Shown here one piece after another: positions 22,888-34,159 of a stretch of 64,000 nt of DNA. The position numbers were made by a program, and so were the translations under genes. The DNA comes from Elymus sibiricus. Lineage: Eukaryota > Streptophyta > Magnoliopsida > Poales > Poaceae. The notes beneath the pieces were generated by a model, which worked only from the letters and a program-made list of their open reading frames with translations, did no database searches and had not been told where the DNA came from. Each line of letters opens with the position of its first letter. The stretch's first letter is position 1. Location: the NCBI GenBank assembly GCA_039707655.1, contig CM077676.1, positions 379,382,114-379,446,113 of the forward strand, read 5' to 3'.

Positions 22888-24529
22888 CTCGCCGCCGCCT
22901 TTGGAGGTATCAAGGGGGCGAGACGGGAAGAGAGGGGGGAGGGAGTCGCAGCAGGCTAGGATTTCTGGGAGAAGGGAATTTCGGGAGCACTTCTTGGTAT
23001 AGAGGAGATGTAATATATAAAAAATTAGGCTACAGAAAACTTGTGGTTGTGATGCAAGTATTTTGTCTTTTTAAGCCATGAACCATAGAACAATTGTTCT
23101 ACAGTAACTCTAATTAATAATAATAGTGCATTACAATGGCAAGGAGAAAAGAAGCAAAGGAAAAAAAAAGACTATCTACAGGAAAGAAAATTAATAATTT
23201 ATCCAATACCAGCTCAAGGAAACATAGGTAGAAAATTAGAATTTCGAAGTTATCCAATCCTGGAAACAAACAACACGATTGTCCCTTATTATGTGCTTGA
23301 GTAGAGGGAGATCCTCCTTCAGAATTGGTCTCGAAGCCATGATTGACATTTGTAAAAGAAACCCCATTTCTTTGTAACAAGATATTCCAGCATCCTAGAG
23401 TGATAAATTCCATGCTTTTTTTTGCGAGGGATGATAATTTCCATGTTAATGGCTTGGGGGGGGGGGGGGGGGGGGGGGGAGCATACTGAGAGCCATCAAG
23501 GTGTCCTCATAAACAGAAGTTCCTAGAAGTTCCTCTCTTCTGTTTCAAATTAGGGTGTTCCAACAACTTAATGCAAACAAGTATTTTGTCTTCCAAAATA
23601 AATAGTTCTGTTTTGGGTTGTACAAAATATGCATATGCCCGTAACATCTGTTCTAGACTATGTGTAACCAAATGATGATAACCATGACGTTCATTAACAT
23701 GAGTAATGGGATAATTATACAGAGAAGGGAATAACTGATTAATTTATTGACCACCACATCTAAAGTATCAACCGGAAGATCAAAAGTTTGATAGTGACTC
23801 CACTCACAACTACTTTTAATTAATATATTTGAAGTTGTTGATTAAATCTTGCTATACATCTGCCCTAAAATGATCCGTGCCAACCACCACAAACTAATCA
23901 TGGGGCAATCTCTGCCTTTCATTTCCCTCTTTAGAAAGGACGCAAGGTATTGGTCGAAGTTGCTTTCCACTATGCTCAATTTGCGTTGCTTTACGAGATC
24001 AAGGAAATTAAAACTCTAGTATTAAACTTCGGAGCTGTGAAAGGGCCGGTACGGTGGCCATATATCTTGATAACATTGTAAAGGAACTAACAGAGATTGG
24101 GGATAACAAGAAAAGGACAGGGGTGGGACGATTCATGCTTGCCTATAGGAAACAGCACTAGCACATTTCACTTTCAAAATATGCTCGGAGTCGATACTGG
24201 CCGTGAGTACACAAGTAATCTGATTAAATTAATGCTGCAAGGTGCCACAAATTGTGCTCAATTGCTTAATAAAAAACTGTGCTCAAGTTCCGCATACCAT
24301 AGCAATTTTCGAGCCTGACTGGCGAGAAGATTTTTTTTTCTACAGAAACTGGCTAGAAGAATATACAGAGAATGAATTATACAGGTTATATCGAGGGAAG
24401 GGCCTGTATTCGGACAGGATTTGAATTCCTCTTGTGTCTCCTCGGTGAAGCCCATGTATGAATATCTCATCAACACAAAATCCGTCTTCCGTAGACAACA
24501 CATCCAAAAGACAAGAGTTCCGTCACCTG
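22888..24529. other. Intergenic DNA with 24-G tract
   Basis: No gene supported. The minus frame at 23114-23413 is open in all three copies but shows no domain or exon context. It includes the G homopolymer at 23456-23479. The equivalents are 42494-44140 (B) and 62036-63674 (C). Confidence 0.5.
23456..23479 (+). repeat. Poly-G tract, 24 G (copy A)
   Basis: A run of 24 G. The homologous tract is 25 G in copy B (43064-43088) and 16 G in copy C (62607-62622). Such tracts can form G-quadruplexes and mutate by slippage; exact lengths also depend on sequencing accuracy. Confidence 0.85.
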
Positions 24530-25066
24530 GTATTTCTTACCAAGGATAATATGGCAAAATGCAGCTGACAGGGATGTAAGAAATGTTGTTTCGGTGACTA
24601 AGAGGAAACAAATAAACATCTCTTTCTTTCTTGCCCGTTTTCGAGCCTTCATTACCGTACAATCAATGTAGCGTTTAATCTGGTACTACTGTCTACTAGC
24701 TAGTATAACGAATTTGTTCGAAAACTGGCTTGTTGAGGTTCATCCAAAATTTATTGCGCGTATCAGTGTGGGATTGTATGCTTCATTGTGGCAAATTTGG
24801 GATTGTTATAATGATTGTGTTTTTAACGGAAAACACTTCCAATTCTGTTGCAGGTTGTCGTTCGTGCTATTGGATGGATCCATACATTGTGCTATTTGCA
24901 GCCTGCGGTGGAGCAAGCACCTATGGCCTTTGAGTGCAGCCGTTGGGAGATAGCATCACAAGATACATTCAACCGATTTGGGTGGCGAGTCAACAATTGT
25001 TACGTGTTTAGTGATATAGTCCTGTCATCGGCGGATTATGGTTGGGCCTCCTTTTTTCTACTTTGA
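24530..25066 (+). pseudogene. Decayed LINE zf-RVT C-terminus (copy A)
   Basis: Across several frames the plus strand reads FLTKDNMAKCS, then KKCCF and KHLFLSCPF, then TINVAFNLV, then WLVEVHPKFIARISVGLYA. In another frame it continues LQVVVRAIGWIHTLCYLQP and ends near FNRFGWR. This is the order of the zinc-binding (zf-RVT) C-terminal part of grass LINE polyproteins or LINE-derived genes. Stops (after KCS and near 24700) and at least two frameshifts show it is dead. No reverse transcriptase core was found upstream. Confidence 0.7.
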
Positions 25067-25186
25067 TCTTCATACTGTTTTACTAGAGCTGCGTCATTTA
25101 ATTTGGATTGGACAGAGTACTGTTTTTTAATAAACATGGTTGGGTTCGTCATATGTTGAAGATGCCAAGGATATCCCCTTTTTTTT

Positions 25187-25212
25187 GGGGGGGGGGGGGG
25201 GGGGGGGGGGGG
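25187..25212 (+). repeat. 26-G tract in small foldback (copy A only)
   Basis: Twenty-six G preceded by gatatcccc plus eight T and followed by gatatc, so the tract sits between inverted copies of gatatc. Copy B lacks this block entirely, going straight from gttcgtcatatg to tgtttttattc near 44768. The window ends before this position in copy C. Confidence 0.85.
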
Positions 25213-25799
25213 ATATCTGTGTTTTTATTCATTATACATGGAAAACAATACACATATACATCGAGGAAGGATACACAATACGGTGATGGGTGAGAACGCG
25301 TCCTACTCCCGATACTCTTTTTTTTTTTGAGGGAAAGAGATTTCACATTCCACGGAAAAAACTAGGGATTATACTAATCAACGGAAAAAATTGATCATGC
25401 ACGATTGAGCGTGCAAACTCCCCTAGGTAGTTAATCAACTAGCAAGTAGGTTTTATGAAACATGCTTTTGCCTCGCTTTATTGGTAAAGCACCACATGGT
25501 CCACAAGGGCACACAAAGGTTCAAGGACCAGCCAAAAGAACGAAAAAAACTCTAAAGTGAGCTATAAGTATAAAATACAAAAAACCATATAATGAGCACT
25601 TCGTCTAAGCTCTCGTGTTGCAAAGAGGGAGCTAGCCGCCGAGCAAGAGATGGCAGCTCCAAGGTCAAGGGGGTGATCGCCACACTATTGCGCATCCTAC
25701 TCAATGGCCACCGCTGCTACAAAAAGGATGACATGATGTAAATAGCGTTAGCAGACAGGCGGACGGATGACTTCTCGATAACCATCTTATTGTGGATTG
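25213..25799. other. Intergenic repeat-derived DNA
   Basis: No gene. The motif tgcctcgctttattggtaaagc near 25473 resembles the reversed 3' end of a non-LTR element (poly(A)-signal-like aataaagcgaggc on the minus strand), fitting the minus-strand remnant just to the right. B equivalent about 44769-45341. Confidence 0.4.
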
Positions 25800-26115
25800 T
25801 CTACAAAGTTCAAGAAAGAGCACCAAAGGCTACCCATTTGTAGCCGAAGATCCAGCCAAACCGCACATACAAGTAACTCATGTAGGTCACGGAAACTAGG
25901 TACACACTAGTCCCGCGAGAGAACCTCACGAAGGCAGCTCCACACGAACTGGGCTGAATAGGTGAATAAATGTGTTCAACATCCTCTGCTACCCCATAGA
26001 ACAACCATAGACCATCCCCTAGTCTGTGTGATGTTTCAGCACCTCCGTGCCCGTGGGTAGCTGACGACAAATAAGCTGCCAAATGAAGATCCTAATTTCG
26101 AGCGGGGACTAAATA
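25800..26115 (-). pseudogene. Decayed zf-RVT fragment, minus strand (copy A)
   Basis: The minus strand encodes IRIFIWQLICRQLPTGTEVLKHH, then in a shifted frame GVAEDVEHI, then FVWSCLREVL. This is the zf-RVT region of a LINE-type polyprotein of a different subfamily from the plus-strand remnant at 24530. Stops and frameshifts interrupt it. Upstream on the same strand (to about 26350) there is protein-like sequence (LMGLALYVPRPDFFMLTNLDALF) that may belong to it. Confidence 0.6.
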
Positions 26116-26599
26116 GGCCAAACTTGAGACTGTTGGGGGAATGAAATGTCTTGAGACGCTAGCGGCTCACGGACTTGGTCGAATAATGCATCGAGGTTTG
26201 TAAGCATGAAGAAATCTGGTCTGGGCACATAGAGAGCAAGACCCATCAAACCTGGCATGAGCTCGTTCTAGGATGCCATCTTGTTTGGGTGGAACGAGAG
26301 ATTTCTTTCATCGCGAATCAACATTGAGACGACTATGACATTCGGGTCCGAGAAAATGGCAAAGAAGTAGATGAACTCCTCGAGCAAGAAAGATTGGCCT
26401 AACCAACAACAAGTTCACCGCTGAGATTGACCCGACATGACCTGTTTTGTACTATTGAACTTTCAGAAGGGTTTTTTGAACTGCTAGAAACAAACCATCT
26501 GTACTATTGAATGATGATTTTCAAAATCTCGTAAGTTTAGTCATCATGTCAGAAATCTTTACTATGAAATGGTCGTCGCCGGTGTAACACTCCCATAAC

Positions 26600-27023
26600 C
26601 CTCCCTCTATAGGATGAGCTCCAACATGAGGTCCTTGCTCAAATTCTTATATTTAACAACCAGAGGGTCTCAGCTCGCTGATCACGCTCTCGGCATGGGC
26701 CATCTGGAAGCACCGAAACGCCTGCATCTTCGAGGGAGCACATCCATCGCACACCGACCTGGTTCACACCATCCAGGAGGAAGGTCTTTTTTTGCAGGGA
26801 ATCCAGGAGGAAGCTCGTGCCTGGGCGAAAGCTGGTGCTAGAGGACTAAACATGATTTTACCTGTAATCTGATGTTGTACTCCTAGGGGCCGACCAACCC
26901 CTTGCTTTCTGCTCAACAATGTTCTCGACTGTGCCTTGTAGTTTACGTAGTGCGAGGACCGTAGCTATGTTCTTTCTACCCTTCTATCAATGGAATGACA
27001 CACACCCTGTGTATTCGCGCAAA
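26600..27023 (+). pseudogene. LINE 3' end with C-terminal codons (copy A)
   Basis: Plus-strand SLITLSAWAIWKHRNACIFEG starts near 26675, then an EEARAWAKAGARGL tail and a stop at 26870-26872. It is followed by a 3' UTR with ttctatcaatggaatgacac and gcgtattcgcgcaaa-like ends, as in Triticeae LINEs. A 13-bp direct repeat, atccaggaggaag, brackets gtctttttttgcaggga inside the coding part (about 26773-26815), looking like a small filler insertion. Confidence 0.6.
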
Positions 27024-28277
27024 GAGTTAGTCACCACTCATAGTACCTTGTCACATTCTCTGCTCCCCAACCCCTTCCGTTGCATCCTTGTCAACAAGCG
27101 TAACAAATTTCAGGTTCCAAATCATCTCTATCTCCAGGATGCATGAACCAAACAGGGGATCATCACTGCCATGTAGACGCTTAAGACAAACCATATTTTC
27201 GAAGACTGATTCATAGATTCAAGGTCAAGGCACTCATCAAGATGCGCTGGACACCGTGTGCAGTCTGCCGCCGAGTATGGTGGCAAGGCAACTCCACACG
27301 TGTGGAGATGCCACAGACCGAGGTGAACACACCCTTGAGCCATCAAGTGGAAGGCTTTTGGACCTACTTTTGTTGAAAATCTGATGGAACATCGCGTGGG
27401 TGCGCAAGCACGAGCACTAGAAGTACATCTTCCGGAAGAAGACGGCACACATCAATCGTCATGTACATGGTACCCTAGGGTCCACGGCACACCTTCGATC
27501 CCAAGTTTATTGGCTCATTAGTTTTTTGTTTAACATGGTATGTATGTTGACACATGTAAGTGGGACACATGGTACTTTTCGTTAGGATACGCCACCAGGA
27601 GAAAGCTGAACATCATAGAAACTGCACGTGCCACAACTTACAAACTTACAAAAGAGTACGACACTACAATTAATGTCTTGTTTCGTAGCAAAACACGGTC
27701 ACTTGGCTAGTATGGGGGTAAAAACAGATTTACTTTTATTTTTTGGAGGAAATTTTTAATATTCTTAAAATGAAGAAAAGATGCAAGAGGAGGCACTGAA
27801 TTGCACTCGCACCGAACAATGTAGAGATAACCCTTCAAAAAATGAAAACCAAATGATTTAAAATATGAGAGACGGGACTGTGTATCAACCGAACCAAGTC
27901 AGTCCCTCGAGCTCTTTATCCTCCGAACTAATTCATCTCATGTATCTCCATCCATCACAGTGTATAACAAAGAGAGATTTTTTGTTCGTTACCAACAAAG
28001 GCACCTTTACATCCCACCACCACCATGTCAATAACAAGAAGCAAAAGAACCAACGAAAAAACAACTAGCTTCCCATCTTCTTCAGGGACTATACAGCAGC
28101 AAGGGCTAACAGCAACTCTTAAGTGCATCGAACTCCATGGGTACGTCCAGCTTCCCCCGACTCCAAACCTTCATCTTATTTCTCATATTGTTTTGAAATT
28201 TTGCTTCCATTTTTATTCATTTCAAGTATATACATATATGTATTCACACCAATCGATCAGGCAATCACCAACATTAA
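27024..28277. other. DNA downstream of the ZIP remnant
   Basis: No gene supported. It would contain the 3' UTR and terminator region of the ZIP gene (minus strand). The frame at 27128-27448 has no domain. B equivalent 46566-47819. Confidence 0.45.
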
Positions 28278-28925
28278 CTAAGTCCAGATGGCAAGGGATG
28301 CCATGGCTATGGCCCCAAGAAACAAGGCAACGTATGCGCCAGCCTGCAGCCTGGCCGGGCTGCTGCTCATCCTCTGGCCAAGGAAAACAGCCGCGATGAG
28401 ATCCACAAGTGCCATATAGATCAGTATACCAGCCGACATGGAATCGAGAATACCCTCCACCACCAACGCCCTGGGGCTGTATGGGTCGTAGAATGACGCC
28501 ATGGCCGCCCCCAAGGCGATCCCCGTGGGTGTGGTGATGGCAAAGAAGAATGACATCAAGATCGTAGAGAGATCCTTTAGCCGGGCCTGCATTATTGATT
28601 TGTTCATGACACAACTTGCTTGAAGGACGAACTGTTATGTAACACAAATGCACTATTCTTGGCTGAGGAGGTGCATGTTAATTATGATACAAAGGTTGTG
28701 AGAATCCTCTCTTTTCATTGTCCAAAATGCCACACACTAATCATGATTAGGGAAAAGTGGAGACCATTAATTAACCTGGGAAATGCAGTCACCTAGCGCG
28801 AAACCCTCGAAGAACTGGTGGAAGGAGAGGGCAGCAACCAAAGGCTTGATGGTACATTGGCTCTGCGAAACACCCAGTGATAGCCCGATGATCACCGAGT
28901 GTGATACAATCCCCAACTCCAGAAT
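28278..28925 (-). pseudogene. ZIP metal transporter, last two exons only (copy A)
   Basis: ZIP proteins move zinc, iron or other divalent metals into the cytosol through eight membrane helices. Here only the C-terminal 152 residues remain. Exon 28776-28925 (50 aa) reads [18 protein letters not shown] to [15 protein letters not shown], covering helices IV and V. Exon 28278-28586 (102 aa) starts [15 protein letters not shown], contains TTPTGIALG, and ends [10 protein letters not shown] and TAG. The 189-bp intron 28587-28775 has GT/AG ends (CAG|GTTAAT, gcag|GCC) and joins the exons in phase 0 to give CISQARL, as expected. An acceptor (TTCAAG) precedes ILELG at the place where plant ZIPs have an intron. 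No exon for the first ~200 residues lies in this unit. The conserved D of DLIAAD is V here. The sequence resembles the rice ZIP5/ZIP9 type (recollection, not searched). Confidence 0.9.
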
Positions 28926-28974
28926 CTTGAAGGTCGGAAATACATGCAGCAAATCACTGTAAATTAAGCATATA

Positions 28975-29132
28975 CTTCCTCCGTTCCTAAATATAAGTCT
29001 TTTTAGAGGTTTCAATATGGACTACATACGGATGAATATAAACGTATTTTAGAGTGTAGATTCACTCGTTTTGCTCCGTATGTAGTCTATATTGGAATCT
29101 CTAAAAAGACTTATATTTTGAAACAGAGGGAG
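28975..29132. mobile_element. Stowaway MITE in ZIP intron (copy A)
   Basis: 158 bp; its ends cttcctccgttcctaaatat / gaaacagagggag form a long inverted repeat, with TA at 28973-28974 and 29133-29134. The body has the well-known Triticeae wording 'agtctttttagag' and 'actacatacgga'. It is absent at the same point of S2, so it inserted after the S1/S2 duplication but before the 19.6-kb amplification. Confidence 0.92.
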
Positions 29133-29704
29133 TACATACCTGTGAAATTTACAACTCAAAACATCTATGCAACTGTAAATCCATGTGCATTTCACATAAC
29201 AAACTAATTTGCTCATATTTTCATTTACTAATATTTGCTATATTAGTAAAACCATAGGAAAATAAGCCACTACAATCATGCAGATCAACAAATATTTATT
29301 TCATATGGCTGTTCTAGAATATAATGGCCACGATTTGTCATGCATAAATAGAGATCTACGTATGGTAAATGCAACTACTGTAGATAGATAAGATCTTCCA
29401 AGGGATACCACCTTGTCTCATATGAAGTAAAACTAATTTTAGATCACAGTTATACTATATAGATGTTCGAAAGGTTAGAACTGGAGTTTTATACACGGTT
29501 TTCCACCCAAATATATGAGCAGTACATGCGTAAACTAACGATGTTTTAGATGTATACCTAACAATAAAAATAAATAATTGGCAAATTCAAAAGATCAAGG
29601 CCCTTAATTAATCACAGTATTGTTTAATTACATTAATTTCTAAATCAATCCTCACAATTGTTAGATATCACAACATAGGGTAAAATCTATTTGTATGTTC
29701 AACT
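29133..29704. other. S1 sequence, non-coding
   Basis: AT-rich ancestral ZIP intron sequence between the MITE and retroposon 1; no gene. B equivalent 48675-49246. Confidence 0.6.
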
Positions 29705-29720
29705 ATAGATCCATTGTATT

Positions 29721-31008
29721 GGTGAACGCCTAGATCGAATTCCTCCCAGGCTAATACCAACTCCTCCCAGGCTAATACCACGCCCCCGCATCGCCCCCGC
29801 TCGGGCGACTCGGGCGGGGACGAAACCCTACCACCGGGGGCTCTTCTTCCTTTCCTCCCTCCCTCCGCCGCCGCCGAAGGACGCCGCCGGCCTATAGCCC
29901 GGGGGCCGACGGTGGTGGCGGGGGCCTCCCTCTCTCCTGCGCCATGGGGATGGTGCGGAGCCCCGCGACGTGAGGAGGCGCGGCCGATCTGGCCTTGGCG
30001 GCGCGGCGAGCGTCCCTGCCTTGACCGGTGGCAGCACGTCGGCCGGCCTTGCGGCGTTGGCTGCCTTCGGCGGCGGCGACCGGATCTGCGGCAACGGGCC
30101 ATCTGACCTCGGATCGGCGGCGGCGGCTTGGAGGGCCTAGTGGACGGGTCGGCACCATGAGTGGTCTGGCCTCCAGACAGATCTGATCTGGCCGGTGCGG
30201 CCTGCTCGCTGCGCGGCGGCTCAGATCGGTGGCGACCCGTGCACACGATGCTTGATGGAGGTTCGTCGAGCGGATCTGGGTGAAAACCTCGTTCTCGGCT
30301 TGTTGCCAAGACCGGCGATGGCGGCACTCTTTTGTGTCGTTACCTTCTTGAAGGCATCGCCGTGGAGAAGCTCCAGACCTCTATCTGCTACCTCCGGGGG
30401 AAACCCTAGATCATTAGATCGGATGACGGCGGCGCTCTGGTGTCGTTTCCCCCTTGGGGGCGTCATTCTTGAGGTGTACACGGGCTCGAGGGACCAGTGG
30501 ACGGCTTCTTTGGTGGAGCGGTGCTTCATCTTACTCATTGATGGCGGCGGATCTCGGCGGCGTGGCGCAGTGGAGACTCGGCGTCTGATGCGCGGAGATG
30601 GACTCACGTAGGAGGAAGACGCTGTCTGGCGTCATGGTGGCGTCGATGGCAGAGAGGCCTGGCAAGGTCGGTGCGTTAGTTTCTGCTCTGAAGATGGATT
30701 GGTGGAAGACGGCGGCGACGACACATGAGAGTGCGTCGGACCGGTTTGTACCCCAAACCCAGTATGTGGCTCGGTTGGGGCCTCCGGCTTTAGATGTTAG
30801 GTTTTGGTGCGATGTCTGTTTGGTATTAGGTTCGGACTATCGGCACCCCTTCATCAAGTGGATAGGAGTAGCGACAGTTGTTGCTAAGATGGTGGCTTCA
30901 GACTACCTGATGTACTACTTTGTAAGGTCTTTGTGAATAATTAATAAAATGGCTGCATGCATCGCCCAGATGCAGAGGCCGGGGGTAATCCTCCTTTTCT
31001 AAAAAAAA
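29721..31008 (+). mobile_element. Poly(A) retroposon 1 (copy A)
   Basis: 1.29 kb inserted in S1 with a 16-bp target duplication, atagatccattgtatt, at 29705-29720 and 31009-31024, and an 8-A tail at its right end. These are hallmarks of LINE-type target-primed reverse transcription. The 5' half is extremely GC-rich. The 3' end has aataaaatggctgcatgcat and gatgcagaggccggggg, wording seen at the 3' end of many Triticeae non-LTR retroposons. No reverse transcriptase is encoded. Long GC-rich frames on both strands show no domain. It is a non-autonomous retroposon or a processed copy of a non-coding transcript. Confidence 0.8.
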
Positions 31009-31024
31009 ATAGATCCATTGTATT

Positions 31025-32013
31025 CCAGGTTGACAAATTGCACTTCAAATTATATAAAACAACTGTTAAGTAAAAGCGCACTCACAGTAGCATCACATGT
31101 ATGAGTGTAAATCATGCCAGGAAAAAAAATCAATGAATTAATATATGTATCAAACAAATGCAGTGCTAACTTTACGTGTCATGACTTTTGAGTATTAATG
31201 TGGCGATCTGTTTATTTATTCTTTTGCTAGTGAGTACATATTGAACTCTTGTTTCCTGCTAGAACGCAATGACAATATGAACCATTAGGTAGTACAAATG
31301 TGAAGAATTAAAATGGATACACCTTACATTTCATGTATTAAATGCACTAAAAAGAGTCGAATACAAAAGAGGCATCCACGATAAAAAAGAGAACTGTATT
31401 TAGATTCAAAGGTAATACACTAAACTAGATTTTTTTAGCGATGTAGCTTCTAGGATACATTGGTGCAGAACACATAATTTCTAGGAACACCACCAATGGT
31501 ATGCCCACTGGCTGGCCGGTTGTATCAGGCTAGGTTCAAAGAAAATCAACTACATATATCAAGAAAAAAATATAACACCTACAACATCAACAATTTAATT
31601 GACCAAGTAAAGATAAAGTAAATAAACATATGAGTTGATGAAAGTGTGGCTAGCAATATATAATTGTTAGCAAACTAACAAATGTGAGTTTTGTTGACCA
31701 GTCTGCAGCAAACTAATAAACACCATCGACGACAGTGTGTGGTTGTCTAAGAAATGGAAATTATGGAATGACTTTGTTAGACCCTATAGAACTAAAGATA
31801 TGACTATATGTAACATTTTTTAATGTGATCAACTACAAAGTACGTTGCATCAAGACATAGAAATTTCAATATTATATGCAGGAAAAATTGACTTGGTGGA
31901 TCTACATTCTAATGGTATACAGCCAGCAAACATATGTAATTATAAATGTACGTCCAGTCAGCCTAACTAGGTCACAACTCTATCTTTATATAATTATATG
32001 CCTGTAATTCAAA
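31025..32013. other. S1 sequence, non-coding
   Basis: AT-rich remainder of S1; homologous to parts of 35570-35880 and 37900-39041. No gene. B equivalent 50567-51555. Confidence 0.6.
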
Positions 32014-32539
32014 TCCCTGGCTCCAGAATCTTGAAAATCGGCAATACATGCAGCAAATCAGTATACACTATGCATAAATACATATATACTTGGGAGATTT
32101 ACAACTCAAAACATCTATGCAACTATAATTCCATGCACATTTCATATAGCTAACTAATTTGCTCTTATTTTCATGTATATTCGTAGCAAAATAAGCCAAT
32201 ATATTCATTCACATAATAAAATGTATATACGGTAAGGATTTAGAGTATTGTTTCGACTTTAGCCAAGATGGGCCTTACCAGATGTTTGGTGATCCCCAAA
32301 AAAATTGGTTATTGTTTGGATGGTGGCCAACTTTTTTGGCATGCCAATTCCTTTTTTTACCCCGATTCAATTTTCACAATGTTGTCCAACTCATGGGCAG
32401 GCCAAAGCTTCACCAAAATTGTGGCCAGCCAACTTTTGGTTGGGCAAACCTGGGTGCAAAGACTCAAACCAAACACACGTATATCACATATAAATAGAGA
32501 TCTCTGGTAAATATGACTGCCATGAACTAGAACAAGTGC

Positions 32540-33897
32540 AATTGGGTATTTCGGTCTTATCCCTCATCCTTAGCTTGGCCTTCGAGTCACGTACAGGCTT
32601 GGAGGTGAGTCGAGGGAGAACCTTACCCTAGCTTGCAGCCACCCCCTCCCCCTTCTTTCCCCTCTTGTTGTTGCAAAAAGGTTGCCACTAGGCCATCCCG
32701 TCATGCAAATGAAGATGGTGGAGAGGCCCTCCTCAGTGTGCCTCATGAAGTCGGCTCTAGACATTGGAAGCGGCAGCCCCAGGCGAAGAAACGACATCGA
32801 CTTTTGGGGGGTGGCAGCCGAGGGTGCTAGCCCGCGACCTTGGCCACACATGGAAATGAGATGTTGGCAAGCATGTGGCATGCTAGGCTCCCCATCGACC
32901 CTTGCATCAGATATGAATAAGACTAACCCTTTTGTACCACGTTGTAATTCCCGCTCCACCAGATAAGGAAGTTGGTGCCCTAGGGTCCAGTGGACCGAGT
33001 ATACTGGTTGAGGTGGATGATGACGGGGAGCTAGGGATGGAGAGAGACCTTTAGCTGGTGGTGGGGGCCATGAGAAGGACAACACGATGCTGGCTCCCTC
33101 CTCAGAGGCTTTGTCGAGGTCACCTTCCCCATACAATCCCTTTGCTTTTGGGTGAAAACCCTAGCTTCCAGTCGGGCTAACGGTTTGCTCGGATGGTAAG
33201 CGATGATGAATTCATGTGGCGCATCCCGGCTAAGTGTCCTCATCTACACCTTGTATCTCTTGTTCGCTGACATGGCAACACCCCTGAGCCAGAGAGAGGG
33301 GACAAGGCTTACCCTTTACAACTGCAGTGGCGTGTCACTGGTAGTGAGAGTACGCTATTTCAAGAGGCCTTGATATGTTGCGTCAGTGTTGTTGTCCTCT
33401 TTGTGACCATATTTTTTGTTTGTGGCTACATTCTTTAGCTTGTGTCTTGCTATGTGATTGAGCCGTGCATGACACCGGTGCTCATGGTGAGCTTAGTGCA
33501 GTGTGCGTACTTTATGTTTTCTTACGTGGCAGTTTGACCGGAATTGCTCGGGCGTGTTCTCGGGTGAACCTCTCTGCCTGCCAATGATGTGATGTCGTGT
33601 GAACTAGTGCGAGAGGAAGGGTGGACCTCTTCAAAGGCAAAGCCAGACGGCATGGTGACCTTGTTTGGCCAATCGAGAGTAGGCAAGGGTATGACCTTCC
33701 AGGTAGTGCCCCTCCTATGAACTTCGCCCCCCACGAGTGTTGGCCGCAGCGGTGGATTACGGCCTCGACATTTCAAGCATCATTTCTCTTATTTATTTTG
33801 CTTGCTTGCTAGTTGTAAGCTATTTTTAAGCACTATGAATTTGCCGTTTGTGGATTTGTTATTTCAATTTGGGCGTAATGCCTTCGATCCAAAAAAA
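32540..33897 (+). mobile_element. Poly(A) retroposon 2 (copy A)
   Basis: A GC-rich block absent from the matching place of S1, ending with gggcgtaatgccttcgatcc and a 7-A tail at 33891-33897, the 3' end of a non-LTR retroposon. The left end is approximate and I could not recognise a target duplication. It encodes no reverse transcriptase; the 188-aa minus frame at 32570-33136 is compositional. Confidence 0.6.
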
Positions 33898-34159
33898 GTT
33901 ACTATGTATGTAGTTACAGTAAATAAGATCTTCTGAGATGCACCTCATAGGAAATAAAATCAATTTAAATTAAAATTACTATCCATAAAAAATGTTAGAA
34001 GTGGGAGTTCTATAGCAATAATTGTCTTCTACCAAAAATTATGCCCAGTACATGCACAGACTAACAAGGTTCTAGATGGCAGTATATACTACTAACAATA
34101 AGAATCAAGAATTTGATAAATTCAAATGATCTAGGCCCTAATTAATAATATTCTTTATT

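Larger units (their letters stand above)
28914..32013. repeat. Internal duplication S1 (copy A)
   Basis: First half of an older tandem duplication inside the unit. It starts at the 5' edge of the ZIP helix IV exon (ctccagaatcttga) and ends at tgtaattcaaat. S2 (32014-39041) repeats the same order of motifs: tacatgcagcaaatca, tttacaactcaaaacatcta, gatctt...atagg, caatgaattaatatatgtat, gacagtgtgtgg, acaactctatcttta. Without insertions S1 is about 1.6 kb. Divergence from S2 is large, so this event is far older than the 19.6-kb amplification. Copy B equivalent: 48456-51555. Confidence 0.8.

Noticed and set aside
28278..28607. A 109-aa frame starting MNKSIMQ as a complete small gene
   Set aside because: The first seven codons come from intron sequence; a proper acceptor at 28587 and phase-0 joining to the upstream exon show it is the last exon of a ZIP gene.
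29668..30327. 219-aa minus-strand frame, and its copy at 49210-49869
   Set aside because: Low-complexity R/P/G-rich translation of the GC-rich part of retroposon 1, with overlapping open frames on both strands and no domain.
32570..33136. 188-aa minus-strand frame, and its copy at 52112-52678
   Set aside because: Lies antisense in retroposon 2, has no recognisable domain, and is explained by base composition.
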